A stretch of 17,863 nucleotides of DNA from CAZVRZ01 sp964629965 (GTDB taxonomy: Bacteria; Chloroflexota; Anaerolineae; Anaerolineales; UBA4823), in the NCBI GenBank assembly GCA_964629965.1, contig CAZVRZ010000113.1, positions 1 through 17,863 on the forward strand, read 5' to 3'. The translations under genes were made by a program, and so were the position numbers. Numbering within the stretch: position 1 is the first letter of the stretch; each line of letters begins with the position of its first letter. The notes beneath the pieces are model-generated. The model was not told the DNA's origin. It did no database searches and saw nothing but the letters and a program-made list of their open reading frames with translations. Shown here piece after piece: positions 1 to 7,283 of this stretch.

Positions 1-973
1 ATTCGATCGCCTTCTGCAGCCAGTCTTGGAACAGGCTAAACATATCAGAACCGTGAATTAACTCTTGAGGATTCACAGAGATGACTGTTCGAGCGTTCCT
101 AAGATTCTGGCTAGCCTCCGCCAGTCGTGCGGCTTGTGGGGTTAGCATCAACAACTCAGGGCAGGCTTTCAATGCTTCCAGTTCTTCCTTCTCAAATGCC
201 AAACGCATCCGATTGCGAAATAATTCATCCTCGATACGCTGGCGCGCAAGCTCAGATTCCTTTTCAAGCAATGCCTTTTTTAATTCTGCTTTTTTCATAT
301 CGAGGACATGCTCCATCTCAGCGATCTCATGATCAGCCTGATACTTAGATTTGGCTGCTGCCAACTGCGCCAGTTGATTCAAGCGCTCAGTTTGCTCAAA
401 CAAACGGGCTTGTTCTTGTTGGCGCAAAGCATCGGCAATGGCTGGATCGGCCGGTTCCAACGATTGAACAGCCAAGGTGATCAGTTCTACGCCGAATTTT
501 TCCATTATGAATGTCAAGTGTTCATTTAGGTAATCTAAGATGCCTGTGGATGTAATTGCACTGATCTCAGAGCGCTCCGTATACTCCTTTACTAACCCCT
601 GCACAAGCACCTGAGCCTCACCAGCAGCATGCGCGACTGCATCGGTACTCCATCCCCCCACCCGGATTAGCGATTGAATATGCTGAAGAGAAGGCGCAAA
701 AGAGCCAGCCAATTTAACTCGGACACCAAGGTTTCCAGCAGCAATTGCATCAATGGTCATTTGAAGCGGGTTGGTTGTGCGTTTGAGTACTAACGTAAAG
801 TGACGCGGATAGAACAGCCCCGTACGCAAACTAATCTGATATCCCGAATCATCGCGGGCCTTAGACTCGTAAAGTGCAAAAATATCGGGTTGACGAACCC
901 GATACTCGAATAAAACGAAAAGTATGCCCCCGATAATCAAAAAACTAATAACGATAGCCAGGAATACATCCAC
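1..973 (-). CDS. SPFH/band-7 domain membrane protein (C-terminus cut off by the window edge)
   Basis: I translated this frame directly: 324 codons are open from a GTG start to the window edge with no stop, so the C-terminus is missing. The start is GTG because a GGAGG Shine-Dalgarno lies 6 nt upstream; the GTG two bases further up opens a frame that stops at once. Residues 4-22 form a single hydrophobic anchor (FLAIVISFLIIGGILFVLF). A band-7-like domain follows (about 25-185, including TIDAIAAGNLGVRVKL and GVELITLAVQSLEPADPAIA). From about 185 to 270 there is a charged Gln/Glu/Lys/Arg-rich heptad region typical of the coiled coil behind SPFH domains. SPFH proteins oligomerise on membranes as scaffolds, often in stress or protease control; the specific role here is unknown. 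Family assignment is good, function open. Confidence 0.8.
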   Translation of the reverse strand, partial: MDVFLAIVISFLIIGGILFVLFEYRVRQPDIFALYESKARDDSGYQISLRTGLFYPRHFTLVLKRTTNPLQMTIDAIAAGNLGVRVKLAGSFAPSLQHIQSLIRVGGWSTDAVAHAAGEAQVLVQGLVKEYTERSEISAITSTGILDYLNEHLTFIMEKFGVELITLAVQSLEPADPAIADALRQQEQARLFEQTERLNQLAQLAAAKSKYQADHEIAEMEHVLDMKKAELKKALLEKESELARQRIEDELFRNRMRLAFEKEELEALKACPELLMLTPQAARLAEASQNLRNARTVISVNPQELIHGSDMFSLFQDWLQKAIE

Positions 974-1080
974 ACGACACCTCCTGCAAAATAATATACA
1001 CTTGTCATCCACAGCTAGTAGAATAAATGATCTAGAATATGGCAGCTATCTTTTTCTGATAGTTGTACAAAGTTCGGTGA

Positions 1081-1086
1081 ATTATA
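1081..1086 (-). promoter_or_regulatory. Candidate -10 box for the SPFH gene
   Basis: On the minus strand there is a perfect TATAAT about 110 bp upstream of the SPFH start codon, in the 182-bp AT-rich gap before tam. No convincing -35 hexamer lies 16-18 bp upstream and the box is not of the extended -10 form, so this is only a weak promoter candidate. The rest of the gap shows nothing clear. Confidence 0.25.
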
Positions 1087-1155
1087 CACAATTTTGAAAT
1101 TCGAGCATGAACGAATTGGTAAATCTATCAGGCGCATCCAGAGTTATTACCCGAT

Positions 1156-1929
1156 TCACACTTTATACGCCACAAAGAACAGTCGCTGGAAAGGAAACAA
1201 GATCTTACGGTTCTGCTGCTCTGGGTAATCTTCCAGGCACTCTTCTAGCACTTGGATTTGAAATAAACGACGCTGCTCATCATCCTTTATTCTTTCCAGG
1301 TAAGATTTCATGCCGGTGCTTGAATACCAATCAATTAGATCCTGGTGGCTTGCCATTATGTGGTAGTAAGTTGTGTGCCAGATATCGAAACGACCAGAAA
1401 TGGATGCTAATTGATCGTAGTAGAAACTAGCCGGATGATATATCATCAACTGGTCACAACCTGTCATTAATGACAACCAGGGTTCTCTCCCCGACACCCG
1501 TAAAACAGCCTGATGTAAGGGAGAAATGTTGTTGGCCGGTACTTGCACCGCCAGTACACCCGAGTCAGCCACAAGGGCAAACAATCGTTTAACCAAGCCT
1601 TCGTGACCAGTGATCCATTGCAGAGTAGCATTGGAGAAGACAATGCTATAGCGCTCATCGGTCTTCCAACTGGCAGCATCCGCCAACAACCATTTCTCCC
1701 CTGGATAAGCGCAATTGGCCTTTTCTACCATCTCCGGCGAATTATCCAGTCCCAGGATGTTCGCCTTAGGCCAGCGGTCTCGTAACACTTTTGTACTATT
1801 TCCAGGTCCGCAACCAATATCAACTATATTGGACGGATCAATAAGTTCAATCCTGGCAACCAGATCATAAGATGGTTGGGTACGCTCATGTTTGAACTTT
1901 AGATAGAGATCAGGATTCCATTTATTCAT
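1156..1929 (-). CDS. tam: Trans-aconitate 2-methyltransferase
   Basis: This is a SAM-dependent class I methyltransferase that would methylate trans-aconitate, an inhibitory isomer formed from the TCA intermediate cis-aconitate, to its monomethyl ester in the cytoplasm. The N-terminus MNKWNPDLYLKFKHERTQPS matches the Tam family signature (WNP-LY--F--ER--P). SAM-binding motif I is VDIGCGPGNST (about residues 35-45), followed by the acidic LGLDNSPEM (about 62-70), a motif II-like ADAASW and the FSNATLQW motif. I chose the ATG at 1929 over one 12 codons upstream because the family starts here and a GGGGTG lies just upstream. The 257 residues compare with about 250 for E. coli Tam. It stands alone on its strand between unrelated genes and looks like a housekeeping damage-control enzyme. 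Confidence in the family is high; substrate is inferred from homology. Confidence 0.85.
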   Translation of the reverse strand: MNKWNPDLYLKFKHERTQPSYDLVARIELIDPSNIVDIGCGPGNSTKVLRDRWPKANILGLDNSPEMVEKANCAYPGEKWLLADAASWKTDERYSIVFSNATLQWITGHEGLVKRLFALVADSGVLAVQVPANNISPLHQAVLRVSGREPWLSLMTGCDQLMIYHPASFYYDQLASISGRFDIWHTTYYHIMASHQDLIDWYSSTGMKSYLERIKDDEQRRLFQIQVLEECLEDYPEQQNRKILFPFQRLFFVAYKV

Positions 1930-2045
1930 GATACACCCCACGATGAAGCACAAAATACTAATCATTACCTGCCAGGGTCTTTAGCTGAGACAAAATATTG
2001 GGCCAACTACACCTGCCTATTCCGTTCCAGGCAAGGAAGTGTTTT

Positions 2046-2705
2046 TCAAGGCAGCAATCCGATGATCTTTCGCGCCAGATCGGTAAGCAGCGCTGGATCT
2101 CCTCTGTCTCCGCCAGACAAGAAGGCTGAAAGCTGGAAAAAGGTATCGCCCTTTAGTACCTGGAGGATATCTGCCACCCAATAGGAGCGGTCGCCCAGAT
2201 TATCTACCGGTTCAAGTGTCATATTCACCATCTCCGCTCCAGCAACAGCTTGACGTTCAAATTCATCGGTGGTTACCGGCGTTTGTACCTGTAGGATGAA
2301 TAAACCAAACGAGTCATCGGCAGGCACAAATTTACATTCCTGAAACACCCCTACGGTACCTAACTCGCCCACCTTGGAAGGCTTGCCGAGGACTCGTTCG
2401 GCATCTGCCGCATTCAGTAGTGTGCAAGGGTCAAGTGTCGTAGTTAAGCCACCTTCTCCGCCGCTTGCATCAGTTGCGTCCAGGGTAGGATCAATGTCTC
2501 GTGTTGGCAACACATCCAGAGTAGGAGCGCCTTTCGGCGTTGGCATTGCATCTTGGGTAGAAACAACATTTGGCTCTGGCGAGGCTTGGGCCACTTCAGT
2601 CCGAGGAGTAGACGTAGGGGGAACTTTTTCGCCTGAGAAGTTACAAGCTAAACCGGACGAAAGTAAAGCGAAGATGACTACAAATAGAAATAATTTGTTT
2701 CTCAT
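2046..2705 (-). CDS. Secreted lipoprotein with Pro/Thr-rich linker and a DUF3558-like domain
   Basis: The 219-residue product begins with a basic then hydrophobic signal (MRNKLFLFVVIFALLSSGLA) ending at Cys21, a plausible though non-ideal lipobox (G-L-A-C). Residues about 28-85 form a low-complexity linker rich in Pro, Thr, Asp and Ser, with PT and PTLD/PTRD repeats that suggest a cell-surface spacer. The C-terminal domain (about 90-219) starts DPCTLLNAADAERVLGKP and contains ECKFVP; this resembles actinobacterial DUF3558-type lipoproteins, with two cysteines that could pair. No catalytic motif is visible. It lies 87 bp downstream of the importer ATPase gene on the same strand and could be cotranscribed, but the hairpin over its start codon argues for separate control. 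Function unknown; the domain name is tentative. Confidence 0.7.
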   Translation of the reverse strand: MRNKLFLFVVIFALLSSGLACNFSGEKVPPTSTPRTEVAQASPEPNVVSTQDAMPTPKGAPTLDVLPTRDIDPTLDATDASGGEGGLTTTLDPCTLLNAADAERVLGKPSKVGELGTVGVFQECKFVPADDSFGLFILQVQTPVTTDEFERQAVAGAEMVNMTLEPVDNLGDRSYWVADILQVLKGDTFFQLSAFLSGGDRGDPALLTDLARKIIGLLP

Positions 2706-2734
2706 AAAAACCCCTTTTCGGAAATGGTTTTTAT
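2704..2734 (-). promoter_or_regulatory. Hairpin covering the ribosome-binding site and start codon of the lipoprotein gene
   Basis: A 9-bp perfect inverted repeat (ATAAAAACC at 2704-2712, GGTTTTTAT at 2726-2734) flanks a short interior that can add three A-U pairs. In the minus-strand RNA the 3' arm contains most of the AGGGG ribosome-binding site and the first two bases of the ATG. The hairpin would therefore occlude translation initiation. Because its 3' arm ends in a run of five U, it could alternatively act as a weak terminator for the upstream importer operon. Confidence 0.4.
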
Positions 2735-2749
2735 ACCTAATTATTATCG

Positions 2750-2798
2750 GGATAAGGGCTTGGAGTGGTTTTGCAGCCCAGATAGCTCTCTCTTATCC
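2750..2798 (-). terminator. Stem-loop at the end of the importer operon
   Basis: In minus-strand RNA, GGATAAG (2798-2792) pairs with CTTATCC (2756-2750), and an inner GGCT (2778-2775) pairs with AGCC (2760-2757). The structure starts on the stop codon of the last ATPase gene. No U-tract follows directly, so it is a 3'-end stabiliser or an inefficient terminator rather than a classic intrinsic terminator. Confidence 0.3.
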
Positions 2799-3833
2799 GG
2801 ACTTTAATACCGCATTGACTCCTCGAAGGCTCAATTGCTCCGCTAAGTGACAAGCTACCTGGCGGCCTGGTTCGATCTCTCGCAAGGTTGGTGTTTCGCT
2901 CTGGCAGCGATCGATGGCATACTGGCAGCGCGGGTGGAAATAACAGCCGGAGGGAGGATTGGCTGGATCAGCCACATCCCCTTTCAAAATAATGCGCTGA
3001 GGGTTACGCCGGGGGACAGTCTTGGGCACAGCCGACATCAAGGCCTCAGTGTAAGGGTGCCTGGGCGATTGGAACAGATCGTGCGTTGGAGCAACCTCTA
3101 CCAGCAGACCTACATACATTACAGCCACTATATTCGCAAGATATTCAACCACGCTCAGATCATGGGAGATAAAGAGATACGTCAAATCGAACTCGGCCTG
3201 TAGATCCTGCAACAGGTTCAGAATTTGGGCCTGAACCGAAACATCCAAAGCCGAAACAGGCTCGTCGCACACAACCACACGGGGATCTAGCGCCAAAGCG
3301 CGGGCAATACCAATGCGTTGGCGCTGTCCACCTGAAAAAGCATGCGGATAACGGCGCATATACTCTGGGCGCAAGCCAACCTTGCGCAGCATCTCGGCCA
3401 CTCGATCTTCGATTTCCTTGCCTTCGGCGATCTTGTGTATGCGCAAAGGCTCAGCAACAATATCCATAACAGTCATTCGCGGATTTAACGATGAATAGGG
3501 GTCCTGGAAAATCATACGAAGTTCGCGACGGTACGGTATCAATTCCTGTTCCCGTAGTTTTGCCAGATCCACCCGTTGTTTATGCTCATCCTGATAATAG
3601 ATAGCGCCCGCAGTGGGATTGTAAGCACGTAGAATACAACGTCCAATAGTTGTTTTTCCACAACCGCTTTCTCCCACCAGACCCAGTGTTTGCCCCCGCG
3701 CCACAGAAAAGCTAACATTGTCGACTGCTCGAACATTGCCCACTATCTTGCGACCAAAACCTTTACGAATGGGGAAATGCATTCTAAGGTTTTCAACGGA
3801 CAACAGCGCATCACAAGGTTTCAAGTCGGTCAT
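2793..3833 (-). CDS. OppF/DppF-like ABC importer ATPase
   Basis: This is the second ATPase of the importer, acting on the cytoplasmic face with the neighbouring ATPase. In the 346-residue product Walker A is GESGCGKT (54-61), the Q-loop is FQDP (Q110), the signature is FSGGQRQRIG (166-175), Walker B is VVVCDE (186-191) and the switch His is H224. The C-terminal oligopeptide/dipeptide transporter domain carries HPYTEALMSAVP and four cysteines (C297, C303, C310, C328) in the pattern that binds a 4Fe-4S cluster in some family members. The ATG at 3833 is chosen because it has a GGAG site and sits 1 bp after the preceding stop. The frame is open 64 codons further up, but that stretch overlaps the preceding gene and has no ABC-family sequence. 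The product is OppF-like by sequence; the substrate is probably carbohydrate, judging from context. Confidence 0.93.
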   Translation of the reverse strand: MTDLKPCDALLSVENLRMHFPIRKGFGRKIVGNVRAVDNVSFSVARGQTLGLVGESGCGKTTIGRCILRAYNPTAGAIYYQDEHKQRVDLAKLREQELIPYRRELRMIFQDPYSSLNPRMTVMDIVAEPLRIHKIAEGKEIEDRVAEMLRKVGLRPEYMRRYPHAFSGGQRQRIGIARALALDPRVVVCDEPVSALDVSVQAQILNLLQDLQAEFDLTYLFISHDLSVVEYLANIVAVMYVGLLVEVAPTHDLFQSPRHPYTEALMSAVPKTVPRRNPQRIILKGDVADPANPPSGCYFHPRCQYAIDRCQSETPTLREIEPGRQVACHLAEQLSLRGVNAVLKSG

Positions 3834-3834
3834 A

Positions 3835-4848
3835 TTATTCTCCGTAAAGCACGCAGCGCACCTTATTGCCCGATTCCAGGCGAGTGAGCGGCGGTTCCTG
3901 TAGGTCGCACACGCCAGGGATGAACTTATCGCAACGAGGGTGGAAGGCGCAACCGCGAGGACGATTATAAGGATCGGGAACCATACCCTTGATCGGATCG
4001 AGGCGTCCCTGATTACGCTGTCCAAGTTGAGGAATGGAGCGCATCAACGCTTGGGTGTAAGGATGCTTCGGATGACTAAATAGTGAAACTGAATCGGCCT
4101 GCTCGACCACTTGTCCCAGGTACATAACCACGATCCGATCGCACATCTCAGCAACCACACCTAAGTTATGGGTAATAAGCAAGATAGACATTCCCAGGTT
4201 GCTCTGCAACTCAGACATTAGCTCAAGGATCTGCGCCTGTGTAGTCACATCCAACGCAGTGGTCGGTTCGTCGGCTATAAGCATGCTAGGATGACAAGAG
4301 AGCGCCATAGCGATCATAGCACGCTGGCGCATGCCGCCGCTGAGTTGAAAAGGGTATGTATCGAAACGTTGTTCAGGCTTTGGAATGCCCACCTGCTGCA
4401 ACATATGCACCGCCTGATCACGAGCCTCTTGAGAAGTGACCGGACGGTGCAGCCGGATAGCTTCTACGATCTGTTCGCCAACAGTATGAACAGGCGATAG
4501 AGAGGTGAGCGGCTCCTGGAAGATCATAGCGATCTCGCCGCCGCGAATGGATCGCATATGGCGGCTGCCAGGCTTGAGAGAAGCTAAATCTACGATCTCC
4601 CCACCGGTTGATTCGGGCCGCTGCCAGAGAATCTTACCAGCCACAATCCGACCAGGATGTTCAACAAGCTGCAAGATCGAATAGGCCGTAACGCTCTTAC
4701 CGCAGCCGCTTTCCCCAACAATGCCTACGGTGGAACCGCGCTGGATCTCCAGATCAGCTCCATCTACTGCTTTAACAATACCTTCATCCAGAAAAAAATG
4801 GGTTTTTAATCCGCTAATCTCTAAAAGTGGAGTAGTGTTCTGCTTCAT
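3835..4848 (-). CDS. OppD/DppD-like ABC importer ATPase
   Basis: This is the first ATPase of the importer. In the 337-residue form Walker A is GESGCGKS (45-52), the Q-loop is FQEP (Q111), the signature is LSGGMRQRAM (169-178), Walker B is LIADEP (D193-E194) and the switch His is H227. The C-terminal OppD extension has HPYTQALMRSIPQLG and four cysteines (C300, C306, C314, C332). Three consecutive ATGs (4854, 4851, 4848) are possible starts. I chose the last because GGGA lies about 7 nt before it and too close to the others. The frame stays open to 4914, which would overlap the preceding permease gene; that extension is unlike the family. The gene starts 28 bp after the permease stop and ends 1 bp before the next ATPase gene, which indicates translational coupling. 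Confidence 0.92.
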   Translation of the reverse strand: MKQNTTPLLEISGLKTHFFLDEGIVKAVDGADLEIQRGSTVGIVGESGCGKSVTAYSILQLVEHPGRIVAGKILWQRPESTGGEIVDLASLKPGSRHMRSIRGGEIAMIFQEPLTSLSPVHTVGEQIVEAIRLHRPVTSQEARDQAVHMLQQVGIPKPEQRFDTYPFQLSGGMRQRAMIAMALSCHPSMLIADEPTTALDVTTQAQILELMSELQSNLGMSILLITHNLGVVAEMCDRIVVMYLGQVVEQADSVSLFSHPKHPYTQALMRSIPQLGQRNQGRLDPIKGMVPDPYNRPRGCAFHPRCDKFIPGVCDLQEPPLTRLESGNKVRCVLYGE

Positions 4849-4876
4849 CATCATATCCCAATATGGTTTATCCCAC

Positions 4877-6073
4877 TCAACGGGTGTAAGGATCGGCGGC
4901 ATCACGCAGCCCATCGCCTAAAAAATTCAAGGCCAATACAGAGACAACGACCGCAATAGCAGGAATCAACAACCAAGGCGCAGTAGCGATCGAGCGGATA
5001 TCTTGCGCATCTTGCAGCAAGACCCCCCAACTCACAACCGGCTCACGCAAACCCAGGCCCAGGAAACTGAGCGATGTCTCTGAAAGGATCATGCCAGGGA
5101 TAGCCAATGTGATGGATGCAATAATGTGACTGGTGAACGCTGGCAACATGTGACGAAAAATCACCCGCCACTGGCTGGCCCCATCCAGGTGGGCAGCAGT
5201 AACAAAATCCTCCTCACGCAAGGAGAGAAAACGGCCACGCACCACCCGGGCAAGGCTTGTCCAACCGATCAAGGAGAGGATCACTGTGATCGCGAAATAT
5301 ACAGTTTGCGCCGGCCAATGAAGCGGCATAGCCGCTGCCAGACCCATCCATAAAGGAATAGAAGGGATCGAACGCAAAAAATCGATAGTGCGCTGAATAA
5401 GCTGATCCCAGCTGCCACCATAATACCCAGAGATCCCCCCCAGAAAGATACCCAAGATCAAGCTAAACAACACGCCTACCAATCCAATAGACATGGAAAC
5501 GCGCGTTCCCATAATCATTCGGCTGAACAGATCACGTCCCAATCGATCACCACCCAACAGATAGGCAGGTTGGCTTGGATCGACCGAACCAAATAAGTGC
5601 ATATCTGTTTTATAGAAACCCAACAGTTTATAAGACCAGCCCTTTGCGAAGATTTTCAAGGGAATTACTACTTCAGGATCAATTTTAAACTCGCGGCGCA
5701 ACGCTATGGGATCAACAGTGCTGGTCACCCCATTAACATAAACACCAGGCTTTCCTTCGCCAAAAGCTAAATGCAATCCCTGAGGAGGAACATAAAGGTA
5801 ATTAGAATCAGTTTTGGTGGGATCAAAAGGCGCTAAGAAATCTGCAAACAGAGCCACCAGATAAATTAAGATCAAGATAATACCACAAAACAGAGCTACT
5901 TTATGCTTGCGAAATTTCCACCACACCAGCTTCCACTGGGGAGCGACAAAAACTCGCGCTTCAACTTCTTTCACTGTCTCGGGCTTTTGAGCTTGAGTTG
6001 ACTTAGATGTGTCAGCCGAGGTTGATTCCGATGGGGTTTCCTGTGGTTGCTTAATAATAGAATTATCTGTCAT
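4877..6073 (-). CDS. OppC/DppC-like ABC importer permease with a long extracytoplasmic loop
   Basis: This is an inner-membrane subunit of the importer. Residues 1-45 are a hydrophilic Ser/Thr/Gln/Lys-rich tail, the OppC N-terminal motif and first helix are at about 46-80 (WKLVWWKFRKHKVALF), and the FAPFDP-like exit motif follows. The permease core starts at GGDRLGRDLFSRMIMGTR (about 174-191) and contains the ATPase-contact EAA loop AAHLDGASQWRVIFRHMLP and about five further helices. The loop between helix 1 and the core (about 83-173) is some 90 residues, far longer than in textbook OppC/DppC proteins, which explains the 398-residue length. The start has AGGAGA 9 nt upstream. It lies 20 bp after the OppB-like gene in the same operon. 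Confidence 0.92.
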   Translation of the reverse strand: MTDNSIIKQPQETPSESTSADTSKSTQAQKPETVKEVEARVFVAPQWKLVWWKFRKHKVALFCGIILILIYLVALFADFLAPFDPTKTDSNYLYVPPQGLHLAFGEGKPGVYVNGVTSTVDPIALRREFKIDPEVVIPLKIFAKGWSYKLLGFYKTDMHLFGSVDPSQPAYLLGGDRLGRDLFSRMIMGTRVSMSIGLVGVLFSLILGIFLGGISGYYGGSWDQLIQRTIDFLRSIPSIPLWMGLAAAMPLHWPAQTVYFAITVILSLIGWTSLARVVRGRFLSLREEDFVTAAHLDGASQWRVIFRHMLPAFTSHIIASITLAIPGMILSETSLSFLGLGLREPVVSWGVLLQDAQDIRSIATAPWLLIPAIAVVVSVLALNFLGDGLRDAADPYTR

Positions 6074-6093
6074 CTATTCATGTCTCCTGGTTG

Positions 6094-7080
6094 CTATTGA
6101 TAGCGGATACGAGGATCAAGCAGAGCCAGCAGTATATCCGAAACCAAGGTACCAATCACGGTAGCCACACTGAGCACTAAGATCATCGAACCAGCCAGGT
6201 ACATATCCTGCGACTGCAAAGACCGCAGCAACAGAGGACCAGTGGTAGGTAAATTCATTACTTGAGATAGGATGATGGAGCCAGAGATAAGACCTGGCAA
6301 AATCCAACCCAATGTGCTGACAAAGGGATTGAGCGCCAGCCTCACCGGATACTTGAGAATTACTTTCCACTCTGGTAAACCTTTGGCGCGCGCTGTGACC
6401 ACATAGGGTTTACGTAACTCGTCCAACAGGTTAGCGCGTAAAATTCGGATCAATTCCGCCGTGCCACTCAGTCCCAAAATAAGCGCTGGCAGCCATAAGT
6501 GAGATAGCAGATCTTTAACTCGCTCCCAACTCCAGATCGCATTGACAAATTCATCAGAGAACAATCCGCTTGTAGTTTTGCCCAGGTATTTGAACTGCAT
6601 ATACATCAACACCAAAGCCACCAGAAAAGCAGGTACCGATACACCGATAAAGCCAATCAAAGTAAAGACATAATCACCAAGAGAATATTGTTTCACTGCC
6701 GAATAAATACCAATGGGAAATGCAATCACCCAAGTTAGAAGAACGCTAAACAATGAAAGCCACATCGTTAACCAGATACGATCCCATATCAGCGAAGAAA
6801 CCGGCTCGCGATGTTCGAATGAGATACCATAGTCGCCACGTATCAGAATGCTATATATCCACTTGAAATACTGGATAAGAACTGGCTGGTCAAGCCCATA
6901 ATCTTCACGCAAGCTTTCCAGAGCTTCCTGACTGACGATATCACCTGTAGCGGCCAGATTGGCCACATAAGTCGTAGCAAAATCACCTGGCGGCAACTGG
7001 ATAATAACAAAGGCGACTACAGATGCCAGGAAAAGGGTAGGAATCATTGCCAAAAGACGCCGGATAATATAACCGCGCAC
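6094..7080 (-). CDS. OppB/DppB-like ABC importer permease
   Basis: This is the partner permease of the importer, 328 residues with about six membrane helices. It has the canonical OppB start (RGYIIRRLLAMIPTLFLASVV), the GDF motif after helix 1, the LREDYGLDQP motif and ILIRGDYGISF, all typical of the family. The EAA-like coupling loop is ARAKGLPEWKVILKYPVR, and the end is LLALLDPRIRY. The start codon is GTG with a strong GGAGG 9 nt upstream. It follows the binding-protein gene by 203 bp, a gap that holds a strong hairpin, and precedes the OppC-like gene by 20 bp. Confidence 0.93.
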   Translation of the reverse strand: MRGYIIRRLLAMIPTLFLASVVAFVIIQLPPGDFATTYVANLAATGDIVSQEALESLREDYGLDQPVLIQYFKWIYSILIRGDYGISFEHREPVSSLIWDRIWLTMWLSLFSVLLTWVIAFPIGIYSAVKQYSLGDYVFTLIGFIGVSVPAFLVALVLMYMQFKYLGKTTSGLFSDEFVNAIWSWERVKDLLSHLWLPALILGLSGTAELIRILRANLLDELRKPYVVTARAKGLPEWKVILKYPVRLALNPFVSTLGWILPGLISGSIILSQVMNLPTTGPLLLRSLQSQDMYLAGSMILVLSVATVIGTLVSDILLALLDPRIRYQ

Positions 7081-7197
7081 TGCCTAGATCCTCCAAACAT
7101 ACTTCATAAGGTAGGTTGCGTACACGACCACTAAGCCATTTACAATATTTTTTCGCGTTCAGATTTCCGTATCTTGCTTTATGAGTTGTTCTGTAAC

Positions 7198-7235
7198 GGG
7201 ATAGCCTGCACGGAGGAGCCGGCGCAGGCTATCCC
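7198..7235 (-). terminator. 12-bp intercistronic stem-loop after the binding-protein gene
   Basis: A perfect 12-bp inverted repeat (GGGATAGCCTGC at 7198-7209, GCAGGCTATCCC at 7224-7235) encloses a 14-nt loop. It lies 49 bp past the stop of the binding-protein gene. There is no T-run after it on either strand, so it is unlikely to be a complete terminator. Such hairpins between a binding-protein gene and its permease genes commonly protect upstream mRNA or cause partial termination. That makes more binding protein than permease. Confidence 0.6.
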
Positions 7236-7283
7236 AATTCATCTCAGCAGCGGTATTTTCCACCGCAACTTGTTATAACACCA

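Noticed and set aside
1107..1430. 107-codon plus-strand open frame
   Set aside because: It is largely antisense to tam, with no ribosome-binding site and no recognisable domain.
2014..2033. Small hairpin TGCCT/AGGCA between the lipoprotein gene and tam
   Set aside because: Only five base pairs with no T-run on the minus-strand side; too weak to call a terminator.
2374..2850. 158-codon plus-strand open frame
   Set aside because: It is opposite the Pro/Thr-rich linker of the lipoprotein; its Gly/Val repeats simply mirror that linker.
3834..4025. Upstream extension of the OppF-like ATPase with a hydrophobic stretch
   Set aside because: It overlaps the end of the preceding ATPase gene in another frame and has no ribosome-binding site; the start at 3833 has one and matches the family.
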